A stretch of 64,000 nucleotides of DNA, taken from positions 248,001-312,000 of the forward strand of contig CAYFMQ010000001.1 in the NCBI GenBank assembly GCA_964344255.1. The letters run 5' to 3'. This document shows positions 17,374 through 25,884 of the stretch, in pieces. Under the pieces are notes generated by a model. It was not told the origin of the DNA. It saw only the letters and a list, made by a program, of their open reading frames with translations, and made no database searches. How positions within the stretch are numbered: the stretch's first letter is position 1; each line of letters begins with the position of its first letter. The position numbers and the translations under genes were made by a program. Source of the DNA: JAJFIE01 sp964344255 (GTDB taxonomy: Bacteria; Pseudomonadota; Alphaproteobacteria; Rhodospirillales; Casp-alpha2).

Positions 17374-20300
17374 TTGCTGCACTTTAACAAACTAAAACTA
17401 ACGGGATTCAAATCTTTCGTTGACCAGACCGAAGTACCGGTCGAGCCCGGTCTCACCGGCATTGTCGGACCCAACGGTTGCGGCAAATCCAATCTGGTCG
17501 AAGCGCTGCGGTGGGTCATGGGGGAAACCTCGGCCAAGCAAATGCGCGGCAGCGAAATGGAAGATGTTATCTTCGGCGGCACGGCGACAAGGCCGTCGCG
17601 CAACATTGCTGAAGTCGCCTTGGCCCTCGATAACAGTGACCGGGTCGCACCCTCTCAGTTCAACGATTACACCGACTTGGAAGTCTCCCGGCGGATCGAA
17701 CGGGAAAAGGGATCGACCTATCGCGTCAACGGCAAGGAAGTCCGGGCCCGAGACGTTCAGCTCTTGTTCGCCGATTCGGCAACAGGGGCGCGTTCAACGG
17801 CGCTAGTCAGCCAAGGCCGTATCGGTCAGATCATCTCGCAAAAACCCATCGAACGCAGGCATTTGCTGGAAGAAGCCGCCGGTATAACCGGCCTGCATTC
17901 GCGCCGCCATGAGGCAGAACTCAGGCTTCGCGCCGCCGAAACCAATATGGAACGCCTGGATGATATCCTTGGTACATTGGAAACCCAGTTACAGGGCCTG
18001 AAAAAACAGGCGCGTCAGGCAACCCGCTATCGCAACCTGAGCGACCATATCCGTAAGGCCGAGGCCACGCTGTTCCATCTGAAGTGGGCGGAGGCGGAAG
18101 CCGCCATGGAAAAAGCACGGGAAGTCCTGCAAAGCGCGGAAGATACGGTCAATGAACTGACCCGCCGCACCGCCAATGCATCGCTGGCCCAAACGCAGTC
18201 GGCCGCCGACTTGCCTGCGTTGCGTGAAGCCGAAGCCGCCGCTGCTGCGGAACTGCAACGCCTGACCATTGCCCGGGACGGGCTGGCCCAGGAGGAAGCC
18301 CGCATCCAGCGCGAACAGGAAGATTGCGCCACCCGCCTGGAACAGGTCGTCCAGGACACGCAGCGCGAAACCACCCGTTCGGAAGATGCCGTTGAGGCCA
18401 TCAAGCGTCTTGAAGGAGAGCAGGCCGATCTCGAGGAAAGCCGGACCAGCGAGGAAGATGTCCTGAAAGCTGCAGCAGACGCTCTTGCGGAAGCCACCGG
18501 ACAGGTCAACGAACTGGATGGCGACCATACGCGCCTTACCGAGGAACTTGCCGCCGCCGATGCCCACCGCACCAGCCTTGAACGGGCCGCAAAGGACCTC
18601 CATGATCGGCTGGAGCAACTGGCCCAGCGCATTGACATTACTGTTGCACAACGCGACACACTGTTGGAGGAAATGGGCGAAACCCAGGGACTTGGTGATG
18701 CCGATCAGGAACTGGGCGCAGCCGAGGAAGCCCAGGAAGAAATCCGCCAGCGTATCGAGGCCGCTGAAACCCAGCGCGAAACCGCCATGGGCGATGTGGA
18801 AAATGCCCGCTCAACGGAAGAGGAAGCTCGTACCGAGCTGACCCGACTGGAAGCGGAGGCGCGTGCTTTGAGCGACGTCCTGGAAAGCGGTGAGCCGGAA
18901 ATGTTCCCGCCCCTGATCGATGCGGTCAAAGTCGAACAGGGCTACGAAGGCGCCCTTGGAGCAGCTCTGGGTGACGATCTGTCAGCCCCGGCAGACGAAC
19001 CGACCGCTGTCCACTGGCGTACGCTCGACCAATATACGTCGACCGCTTCATTGCCGGCTGGCGTTGAAGCCCTTTCCGACAAGGTAAGCGGTCATAAGGC
19101 CCTGACCCGCCGCCTCACTCAGGTTGGCGTTGTCGCCAATGAAGAAGCCGGCCGGAAAGCGCAACCTGAACTGAAGCAAGGGCAACGGCTGGTCAGCCGG
19201 GACGGCTGGCTCTGGCGCTGGGACGGCTTCACGGTTTCCCCCGATGCCGCAACCGGCGCAGCGAAGCGACTGGAACAACGCAATCGCCTGAATGATGTGC
19301 GCAAGGCCATGGAAACGGCCCGTGCAACGGCCGAGGCCGCGGCGGAAGCCACCACGAAGGCGAAGGAGCTGGTTGATATTGCCAACGAAACCCAGCGCGA
19401 CGCCCGTGAAGCCATGCGTGCGGCGGAAAAACGCACCGCCGTCGCCCGTGAACGCCAGGCCGCACTAAAAGAGAAGGCGGCAGCCCGGTCATCCCGTGTT
19501 GCGACACTGGAAGAACAACTGTCTGCCCTGAACACGGACCGTGAAGATGTAACCAATCGGGCAACCGAGGCGGATAGCGCCGTTGAAAATCTTCCCGATA
19601 CGGAAGAACAACGCGCCCGGCTGGAGGAAATACGTTCAGAACTAGGTGTCCGGCGCGAACACCAGAGCGAATGCCAGGCCCGCCATGCCGGGCTGTCCCG
19701 CGCCGCGGAAGACCGCGAACGCCGGATCACGGATATCATTGCCGAGCTTGACTCCTGGCGCACCCGCCGCGAAGACGCCTTGGGCCAGATCGAGCAACTG
19801 GAAGCCCGCCGCGATTCGCTGAAAGCCCAGCAGGAGCGTCTGCAGAACCTGCCTGACGAGATTGAAACCAAGCGGCTGGACCTGGCGGACAAGGTCGCCG
19901 AGTCCGAGAAGAAACGCCAGGACGCCGCCGACAGGCTGGCCGTCAGTGAAAACAAGGCATCCGATGCCGGGCGCGCCCTCAGAGAGCTTGAAGCCGCCCT
20001 CGCCGATGCCCGCGAGGCCCGCGCCCGCGCCGAAGGTGCGGTAGATCAGCATCGCGTCACAATTGAATCCATCGCCGAGCGGGTAGCCGAAAAACTCCAG
20101 ACCACACCGGAAAACCTGCGGGAAATGACCGGCATCGTTGACGACGCCAAGCTGCCCGACATGGAATCGGCCGAACGGCGGGTCGAGCGCCTGATCAAGG
20201 AGCGCGATACCATGGGGCCGGTCAACCTGCGCGCCGAACAGGAAGCGGAAGAACTGATCGAACAGATCGACACCCTGAACAGTGAAAGGGACGACCTGCT

Positions 20301-20847
20301 TGAGGCCATCGGAAAACTGCGCAAAGGCATTGCGGAACTGAACCGCGAGGGCCGGGAACGCTTGTTAGCCTCCTTCAAGGAGGTGGATGAGCATTTCCAG
20401 GAGCTGTTCGTCAAACTGTTCGGCGGCGGCAATGCGCACCTGACCCTGACCGGCAGCGACGATCCGCTGGAGGCAGGGCTTGAAATCATGGCAAGCCCGC
20501 CGGGCAAGAAACTGCAGGTGCTCTCGCTGCTTTCCGGCGGTGAACAGGCCCTGACGGCAACCGCCCTGCTGTTTGCCGTGTTCCTGACCAATCCGGCGCC
20601 GATCTGTGTGCTTGACGAGGTCGACGCACCGCTCGATGACGCCAACGTTGACCGTTTCTGCAACATGGTCGACAAGATTGCCCACGGCTCCGGCACGCGC
20701 TTTATCATCATCACCCACCATCGCATGACCATGGCGCGCATGGACCGCCTGTTCGGCGTCACCATGACGGAACGCGGCGTCTCCAGGCTGGTTTCCGTCG
20801 ACCTGCAACAGGCCGAGGAAATCAAAAACGCGAAGGTGAGCGCCTGA
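17374..20847 (+). CDS. smc: Chromosome segregation ATPase SMC
   Basis: A 1157-residue SMC protein. The head's Walker A is GPNGCGKS (32-39), the Q-loop region follows, then a long coiled coil, a hinge around residues 500-620 (MFPPLIDAVKVEQGYEGALGAALGDDL to GWLWRWDGFTVSP), a second coiled coil, the ABC signature LSGGEQ (1053-1058) and Walker B VLDEVDAPLDD (D1081, E1082). It forms the condensin ring with ScpA/ScpB, which are not in this window. The start is TTG at 17374, matching the family N-terminus LHFNKLKLTGFKSF; the RBS is weak (TGAGGGG, 12 bases away). Confidence 0.97.
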   Translation: MLHFNKLKLTGFKSFVDQTEVPVEPGLTGIVGPNGCGKSNLVEALRWVMGETSAKQMRGSEMEDVIFGGTATRPSRNIAEVALALDNSDRVAPSQFNDYTDLEVSRRIEREKGSTYRVNGKEVRARDVQLLFADSATGARSTALVSQGRIGQIISQKPIERRHLLEEAAGITGLHSRRHEAELRLRAAETNMERLDDILGTLETQLQGLKKQARQATRYRNLSDHIRKAEATLFHLKWAEAEAAMEKAREVLQSAEDTVNELTRRTANASLAQTQSAADLPALREAEAAAAAELQRLTIARDGLAQEEARIQREQEDCATRLEQVVQDTQRETTRSEDAVEAIKRLEGEQADLEESRTSEEDVLKAAADALAEATGQVNELDGDHTRLTEELAAADAHRTSLERAAKDLHDRLEQLAQRIDITVAQRDTLLEEMGETQGLGDADQELGAAEEAQEEIRQRIEAAETQRETAMGDVENARSTEEEARTELTRLEAEARALSDVLESGEPEMFPPLIDAVKVEQGYEGALGAALGDDLSAPADEPTAVHWRTLDQYTSTASLPAGVEALSDKVSGHKALTRRLTQVGVVANEEAGRKAQPELKQGQRLVSRDGWLWRWDGFTVSPDAATGAAKRLEQRNRLNDVRKAMETARATAEAAAEATTKAKELVDIANETQRDAREAMRAAEKRTAVARERQAALKEKAAARSSRVATLEEQLSALNTDREDVTNRATEADSAVENLPDTEEQRARLEEIRSELGVRREHQSECQARHAGLSRAAEDRERRITDIIAELDSWRTRREDALGQIEQLEARRDSLKAQQERLQNLPDEIETKRLDLADKVAESEKKRQDAADRLAVSENKASDAGRALRELEAALADAREARARAEGAVDQHRVTIESIAERVAEKLQTTPENLREMTGIVDDAKLPDMESAERRVERLIKERDTMGPVNLRAEQEAEELIEQIDTLNSERDDLLEAIGKLRKGIAELNREGRERLLASFKEVDEHFQELFVKLFGGGNAHLTLTGSDDPLEAGLEIMASPPGKKLQVLSLLSGGEQALTATALLFAVFLTNPAPICVLDEVDAPLDDANVDRFCNMVDKIAHGSGTRFIIITHHRMTMARMDRLFGVTMTERGVSRLVSVDLQQAEEIKNAKVSA

Positions 20848-22205
20848 GCAAGCAACCCGATCAGCGGCCAGCAGGGAAACTGACGATCGGCCCGGTCGGC
20901 GGGCACTTGACGAAGATGACCATTCCCATGATCTGGGGCATCCTGGCCATCATCGTGGTCACCATCACGGATACGTTCTTTGTCGCCCAACTGGGCACAT
21001 TGCCCCTGGCCGCCATGGGTTTCGTGTTTCCTGTCGCCATGGCTGCATTCTCCCTGGGAATCGGGCTTTCAGCCGGCGCCGGCTCCGTCCTCGCCCGCGC
21101 CATCGGCGGCTCAACCCACAGACAGGTGCGGCGGCTAGCGACGGACGCGCTGACGATTTCTTTCCTGATCTCGGTTCTGTTCGTCACGGCCGGTCTTCTG
21201 ACCATTGAGCCGGTGTTCCGGATGCTGGGGGCCGGCGATGATACGATCCCCCTGATCACCGATTACATGATCCCGACCTATATCAGCATCGTCTTCCTGA
21301 TCGTGCCCATGACCGGAAACAGCATCCTGCGCGCCGGCGGCGACGCCAAATGGCCAGGGACGATCATGCTCATTTCTTCCGTCATCAATGCCGTGCTGGA
21401 CCCCATCCTGATCTTCGGGCTGCTCGGGTTTCCACGCCTTGAGATCGCCGGCGCGGCCTGGGCGACAATGGCTTCACGGATATTCATCCTGATCAGCATC
21501 CTTGCCATCCTGCATTACCGCGAACGCCTGATCGATAGCCCGTGGCCGGGCATGAAGGCCTATAGGGCCTCCGTCAGGAAAATCATGCACATCGCCATGC
21601 CCGCCGCCATGAACCAGATGCTCAATCCGCTGGCGATGGCGGCCCTGACCGCCCTGGTCGCGGCCCACGGCGCGGGCGCCGTGGCGGCCTTTGGCGTGGC
21701 GACGCGAATCGAGGGATTTGCGCTGGTGGTGCTCTATGCGCTTTCCGCCGCCATCGGACCCGTCGCCGGGCAGAACTGGGGAGCCGGATTGCCGGACCGC
21801 TCCCGCGAGGCATTGCTGATCACGTTCCGGTTCTGCATGATCTTCGGCTTCGGCGGCGCAGCTCTCGTCGCCCTGACGGCGCCCCTCATCACCCCCTGGT
21901 TCGATCCCGATCCGGCCATCAGCGGCCAGGCCGACACCTACCTGCGGATCGTGGTCTGGTCCTACGCCTTCCACGGTTGCGTGATGATGTCGGTGGCCTT
22001 CTTCAACAGCATCGGGCACCCGGGATCGTCGCTGGCCCTGACCATTCTGCGCATGGCCGTCCTGATGGTCCCGCTGGCTTACATCGGCAGCCGGATGGTC
22101 GGCATCGAAGGCATCTTCTGGGCCATTGCGCTGGCGAATACAGGCGCCGGCCTGCTCGCCATCTTCTGGCCCCTGAAAGTCTGCAACCGGACCATAAAGA
22201 TGTGA
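20844..22205 (+). CDS. MATE family efflux transporter
   Basis: A 12-helix multidrug and toxin extrusion protein (cation-coupled exporter of organic cations or metabolites). Two homologous halves start with MTIPMIWGILAIIVVTITDTFFVAQLGTLPLAAMGF and with AMPAAMNQMLNPLAMAALTALVAAHGAGAVAAFG. The first codon usually accepted as a start in this frame is TTG at 20907, but the conserved MATE N-terminus (KLTIGPVGGHLTKMTIPMIWG) begins upstream of it. The only candidate upstream in the frame without running deep into smc is CTG at 20844, which overlaps the smc stop by 4 bases. I give that start with low certainty; the rest is secure. Confidence 0.88.
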   Translation: MSKQPDQRPAGKLTIGPVGGHLTKMTIPMIWGILAIIVVTITDTFFVAQLGTLPLAAMGFVFPVAMAAFSLGIGLSAGAGSVLARAIGGSTHRQVRRLATDALTISFLISVLFVTAGLLTIEPVFRMLGAGDDTIPLITDYMIPTYISIVFLIVPMTGNSILRAGGDAKWPGTIMLISSVINAVLDPILIFGLLGFPRLEIAGAAWATMASRIFILISILAILHYRERLIDSPWPGMKAYRASVRKIMHIAMPAAMNQMLNPLAMAALTALVAAHGAGAVAAFGVATRIEGFALVVLYALSAAIGPVAGQNWGAGLPDRSREALLITFRFCMIFGFGGAALVALTAPLITPWFDPDPAISGQADTYLRIVVWSYAFHGCVMMSVAFFNSIGHPGSSLALTILRMAVLMVPLAYIGSRMVGIEGIFWAIALANTGAGLLAIFWPLKVCNRTIKM

Positions 22206-22243
22206 CGCGGGCGATCAGGCCCCGTTGATGCCTGCGAACCCGA

Positions 22244-23497
22244 TCAGAGTTTCGGCTGAGCCTTCAGGGCAGCGTCGGCGAAATACGCCTTGACCTGGTT
22301 CAGCACGGCGGCCTTGTCCACGTCATTGGCGCCCATCTTCACCATGGCGTCGGCGAAACGGCCGACGATGTCGCTTATGGCGTCTTCCGACAGCTGGTTG
22401 AGGATACCGATACGAACCTGGGTCGGCTCCGAAAGCGTCGGCCAGATGGCGAAACCTTCGGCGCGGCAGCCCTGAACCAGTTCCTTCTCCCGGCCCGCCA
22501 ACGCATCCGGCAGGTCCAGAACGACCAGGCTGGTCATGTTGGACGTCACATTGCAGCCCATGGAGGTGACGGCGTCGCTCAGGATCTTTTCATGGAAGGC
22601 ATAGTCGGCGGCTTTATGGGCCCGGCCGTATTCCAGGCTGATGCGCAGCGCTTCGTGGAACGAGGCGATTGCGTAGCAGGAATGGGTCTGGTGATAAGCC
22701 GGCGTGTCGACATCCTTACCGTCGATGATGCCCCAGTGACGCGCACTCAGGATCGGGTGGTTGACGTAGGTCGTGCAGCCGCGCTTGGAAACGACATCGA
22801 CATAGGTATCCGTGAAGCTCACCGGCGCATAGGTCAGCGGCAGGCCCAGCACGCCCTTCTGCGGGCAGGACGCCCAACCGGCAACGGCCGGGTAGTCGTC
22901 GATGTTGAAGTCTTCGATGCCGAGGCTGGATACGGCATCCACCAGGCCCATGGCGCCGTGTTTCTCACAGGCGTCATTGAAACCCTGGATATCGTTGATC
23001 CGCCCGCTGCCGGTTTCCCAGTGCGCCATGAAGGCCCACATGGGCTTGTGCTCGGCGAGCGCTTCTTCGACCATCTCACCCGTCACGGAAGTGCCGTGCG
23101 GCACCACGATGACCTTTACGTTTTCCGGCTTCGGATACATGGGGTCGGCTTCGAAGTCTTCCGCCGAAGCAGCCTTCATGCAGATCGTCTGGCAGTCGAT
23201 GCCGCTGAAGGTGCCGTTGGTGAAGGCGACAACCTTGTCGCCGGGCTTGATAGCGCTCAGCATGCTATCGAGACCGCTGAAACCCGTGCCCGCGATGGCG
23301 TAGGTGTAGGCGTTCCTGGTGCCGAACATGTCGCGCAGCATCAGCTTGATTTCCTTCATGCCGCGAACCACATCGGCCTGCATATGATCGGCGACGCCGG
23401 ATGACGCAAAAGCCTCAAGCACGCGGGGGTCCGTGTTACCGGGGCCCGGTCCGGCGGCGAGGGTTTCGGGAATTTCGAGAGGCGGGAAAACGGTCAT
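22244..23497 (-). CDS. Class V PLP aminotransferase (alanine/serine-glyoxylate type)
   Basis: A 417-residue fold-type I enzyme. AAGPGPGNTDPRVLEAFA is the typical start of alanine-glyoxylate and serine-glyoxylate aminotransferases, IAGTGFSGLDSMLSAIKPGDKV the PLP-phosphate region, LVDAVSSLGIEDFNIDDY the Asp/Ser region, and K214 in SCPQKGVLGLP the Schiff-base lysine. TEPTQVRIGI-type C-terminus (SEPTQVRIGILNQ) holds the carboxylate-binding Arg. It is close to but not identical with classical AGT/SGAT, so the amino donor is open. It stands alone, converges with the MATE gene and has a long upstream leader. Confidence 0.9.
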   Translation of the reverse strand: MTVFPPLEIPETLAAGPGPGNTDPRVLEAFASSGVADHMQADVVRGMKEIKLMLRDMFGTRNAYTYAIAGTGFSGLDSMLSAIKPGDKVVAFTNGTFSGIDCQTICMKAASAEDFEADPMYPKPENVKVIVVPHGTSVTGEMVEEALAEHKPMWAFMAHWETGSGRINDIQGFNDACEKHGAMGLVDAVSSLGIEDFNIDDYPAVAGWASCPQKGVLGLPLTYAPVSFTDTYVDVVSKRGCTTYVNHPILSARHWGIIDGKDVDTPAYHQTHSCYAIASFHEALRISLEYGRAHKAADYAFHEKILSDAVTSMGCNVTSNMTSLVVLDLPDALAGREKELVQGCRAEGFAIWPTLSEPTQVRIGILNQLSEDAISDIVGRFADAMVKMGANDVDKAAVLNQVKAYFADAALKAQPKL

Positions 23498-23679
23498 GGT
23501 AAAAAATCTCTTGGTTAAGGATCAAAAACTGTCGAAACCTGACTGAAAGGGACTTTTACCCTTAGGATGTGCAGGTTGATTTTCGGTTGAAGGGAATAAA
23601 TCTGAAGTTCGCAGATTACAATGGTCTAATAACGAATTCTATAATTCCAATTACGCCTGTCTGTAACATTATCACCTAT

Positions 23680-23698
23680 AAAAAGCCGGTTTTCCGGC
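23680..23698 (-). terminator. Terminator of the tandem SDR operon
   Basis: GCCGG (23685-23689) and CCGGC (23694-23698) form a short GC stem with a TTTT loop. On the minus strand the stem is followed by five T (complement of 23680-23684). It lies 43 bases beyond the stop of the second SDR gene. Confidence 0.6.
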
Positions 23699-23741
23699 CT
23701 TCAGGCGGTCTTTTCAAGGGAAAACCCGCCGCCAGAAACGT

Positions 23742-24443
23742 TCACCACGGCAGATTGTTGCCCTGATAATCGTAGAAACCGCCGGAATCGGCGGTTTTTG
23801 CGGTGTTGATCACCCGCGCCAAACCTTCTGCGCTGTCCGCAGGCAACACCGGCGCTTCCTCGCCGCCCATATCCGTCCTGACCCAGCCTGGATGAAGGGT
23901 GAGGAAGATGACGCCCGTATCCGCCAGGTCGATGGCAAGATTATGGACGACCATGTTGAGAGCGGTCTTGGACGAACGGTAGATGTACTCATCCCCGCCG
24001 CTGTACTGGGTGATGCTGCCCATCTGGCTGGAAACGTTGGCGATCCGTTTGCCCGAACCGGCGCGCACGTTATCCAGAAACGCCATGATCACCCGGTAGG
24101 GCCCAAAGGTATTCACCTCCAGCGTCCGCTCCCACTCTGTGTAATCTATATCGCCGAAGCTCTGGCGGTCGCCCCCGCCGACGCCCGCATTGTTGATCAG
24201 CACATCGATGGGCCTGTCCCCCAGGCCGCGCTTCAGCGTATCGATGGAGCCCTGGTCCGAAACATCCAGGGCGTGGACTTCCGCGCCGAGTTCCTTTAAC
24301 GCCCCGGCCTGTTCCGGATTGCGGCAACAGGCCAGGACATGCCAGCCATCGCCCGCATAGCGCCGCGCCAGTTCCAGCCCGATGCCCCGGTTCACTCCGG
24401 TAATCAGGACCGTACCGCTTTCGATCGCCCCGCCGTTTACCAT
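23742..24443 (-). CDS. SDR family oxidoreductase (second of a tandem pair)
   Basis: From the ATG at 24443 the product has 233 residues. It is a classical short-chain dehydrogenase: NAD(P)-binding TGVNRGIG near the N-terminus, the NNAGVGGG strand, and the catalytic Ser/Tyr/Lys set (ISSQ-type Ser, then YRSSK). The frame is open for a further 129 codons upstream, but those are the other-frame shadow of the first SDR gene. It overlaps that gene by 7 bp with GAGGTG as RBS. The shared C-terminal ending (LPW versus MPW) and VRTDMGGEEAPVLPAD versus VATDMGGPDADLQPAE show a tandem duplication. The substrate is unknown; the pair resembles CsgA-like carbonyl reductases. Confidence 0.9.
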   Translation of the reverse strand: MVNGGAIESGTVLITGVNRGIGLELARRYAGDGWHVLACCRNPEQAGALKELGAEVHALDVSDQGSIDTLKRGLGDRPIDVLINNAGVGGGDRQSFGDIDYTEWERTLEVNTFGPYRVIMAFLDNVRAGSGKRIANVSSQMGSITQYSGGDEYIYRSSKTALNMVVHNLAIDLADTGVIFLTLHPGWVRTDMGGEEAPVLPADSAEGLARVINTAKTADSGGFYDYQGNNLPW

Positions 24444-25132
24444 GGCATCACCTCGGCGTTGTAGCGGATGAATTGGCCGGACTGCCCGAGGCCGAGGCCG
24501 GCGATGACATCGCGCATGCCGGCGATGCTTTCCGCCGGTTGCAGGTCGGCATCGGGGCCGCCCATGTCGGTGGCGACGAACCCGGGGGTGAAACAGGTGA
24601 CGGTGATGCCCTGCCCCCGTAAATCGTCGGACAGGCCCTTGGTGATCAGGTTCAGCGCCGCCTTGGAGGTATCGTAAGGATAATCGCCCTTCTCGCGCGG
24701 CCAGGCGAAACAGCCGTTGCCGCTGGAGATATTGACGATCAGCTTTTTCTCGCTGGCCGCCACGTGAGCGGCAAAGGCCTCGCACATGGCCATGGTGCCG
24801 AAGACGTGGACCCGGAACTGTTCCATCCACTGCTCGTTGGTGAAGCGGCCCAGGTTTTCATCGCCGCCGATCCACATGCCCGCATTGTTGATCAGCAGGT
24901 CGATGGACTGCCCGGCGAGGGCCTGGGCCACGTCGGCGATCTGGTCATGGCGCGTCACGTCCAGACGATGCACGGTAACCGAGCCGCCTTCGCCGCAGGC
25001 AAGGGACGAAAGCACATCCGCACCGTCAGGGTCCCGCGCGCCACCATGAACGGTCCAGCCGTCGGCGGCGTACTGGCGGGCGAATTCCAGGCCGAGCCCC
25101 CGGCTGGCCCCGGTGATAAGAACGGTCGGCAT
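24437..25132 (-). CDS. SDR family oxidoreductase (first of a tandem pair)
   Basis: From the ATG at 25132 (GGAGGAA upstream, 231 residues) this is a classical SDR with TGASRGLG for NAD(P) binding, LLINNAGMW, the catalytic Ser in NISSGNG, and YDTSK for Tyr and Lys. The open frame reaches 25174, but that extension has no RBS. It is the first gene of a two-gene operon with its own paralog. Downstream is a terminator; upstream lies the 750-bp gene-free region, which must hold the promoter. Confidence 0.92.
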   Translation of the reverse strand: MPTVLITGASRGLGLEFARQYAADGWTVHGGARDPDGADVLSSLACGEGGSVTVHRLDVTRHDQIADVAQALAGQSIDLLINNAGMWIGGDENLGRFTNEQWMEQFRVHVFGTMAMCEAFAAHVAASEKKLIVNISSGNGCFAWPREKGDYPYDTSKAALNLITKGLSDDLRGQGITVTCFTPGFVATDMGGPDADLQPAESIAGMRDVIAGLGLGQSGQFIRYNAEVMPW

Positions 25133-25223
25133 TGTCAGGCAGGTTCCTCCGGATGGATAGATGGATGGATGCATGAAGCGGGGACTATAGCATGCCGGAT
25201 TGCGGTTTTACCCGTGAATTGTC

Positions 25224-25295
25224 ATTCCCATAGTCCATCCCGAGCACATGGAACATGTGCAACGACGATGGACGATTGGAAAAAGTAGCGGGAAT
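25224..25295. repeat. Nested inverted repeat (hairpin-type intergenic element)
   Basis: Three pairs of arms are nested around one centre: ATTCCC (25224-25229) with GGGAAT (25290-25295), GTCCATC (25233-25239) with GATGGAC (25267-25273), and GCACATG (25244-25250) with CATGTGC (25254-25260). The edges, GTCATTCCC and GCGGGAATCCAG, look like the ends of the dispersed intergenic hairpin repeats seen in many proteobacterial genomes. Only one copy is in the window, so repetition is not shown. Confidence 0.5.
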
Positions 25296-25321
25296 CCAGC
25301 CCATTAATTAGAAAGAGGTAA

Positions 25322-25507
25322 TGTAGACAGAAATGTAGACTTTTGTAGACATTTGTTACAAAGGCCCCTCTGTAACCCGTTGATTCCAAACAAAATGTAG
25401 ACATTTGTCTACATAATCTCACAGATTATGGAAAATTCCTGAATCGCTCTTTGTTTTCAAGGACTTTCCCATTTAGAGAATGTAGACATGTCTACAAAAG
25501 TCTACAT
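25322..25507. repeat. Array of TGTAGAC half-sites (three direct, two palindromes, one inverted)
   Basis: TGTAGAC occurs at 25322, 25334 and 25344 as direct repeats. At 25395-25414 it forms an inverted pair with 9-bp arms (ATGTAGACA / TGTCTACAT) and a 2-bp gap. At 25481-25496 TGTAGACATGTCTACA is a perfect 16-bp palindrome. A last inverted GTCTACAT is at 25500-25507. Eight half-sites in 186 bp are far above chance. The palindrome has the TGT-N-ACA shape favoured by GntR-type regulators; the array could equally be iteron-like. No gene for its binding protein is adjacent. Confidence 0.75.
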
Positions 25508-25884
25508 TCAGCATTTGCTAATATAAGGGCCTATAGGAGCCGCTTTTCCCTACCCGGAACCTAGGTGAAAGGAAAAGGATCGGGATCATCATTCGCACCC
25601 ATAACGCAGGCGAAAACGATCAAATCGATAATTTATGAACAATGGAAAAGAGCGCAAAACCAAACTAGGAATATAAGCATATTTTAAGGCAAAAGTCAAG
25701 AAAAATCGGAAAGTGTCAGCTTTCAGGGTTTAACCGGACGTGTTCTTGAGTCGGATAAGATGACTGCATATGACCCAATGCAGACATTCCATGACAACGG
25801 AGACAGAGCTGGGGAGAGGTTAAAGGCTAACTTGCAAGTGACCAGAAAAGGTATGCCAAAATACTTGTCAGGCCCACTCCAGTT

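Larger units (their letters stand above)
25133..25884. other. 750-bp gene-free, AT-richer region with repeats
   Basis: Between the SDR operon and the LysR gene I see no credible protein gene: the two small open frames (25222-25422 minus, 25760-25987 plus) have no family features, and the second lies mostly over the LysR 3' end. It contains a nested inverted repeat (25224-25295) and a TGTAGAC array (25322-25507). The stretch 25600-25760 is clearly AT-rich and has nothing I recognise, no tRNA and no transposase remnant. The base use differs from flanking core genes, which suggests acquired or decayed DNA. Confidence 0.6.

Noticed and set aside
18027..19955. Long Ser/Ala/Arg-rich minus-strand frames inside smc
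   Set aside because: They mirror the repetitive coiled-coil codons of smc and show no motif or RBS.
23742..24830. A 362-residue fused SDR protein
   Set aside because: The first 129 codons are an Arg/His-rich out-of-frame reading of the upstream SDR gene; the real start is at 24443.
25222..25422. 66-codon minus-strand frame in the repeat region
   Set aside because: Its codons run through the TGTAGAC array and the nested repeat, and no family feature or RBS is seen.
25322..25507. CRISPR array
   Set aside because: The repeated unit is only 7-9 bp, occurs in both orientations, and spacing is irregular; there are no cas genes.
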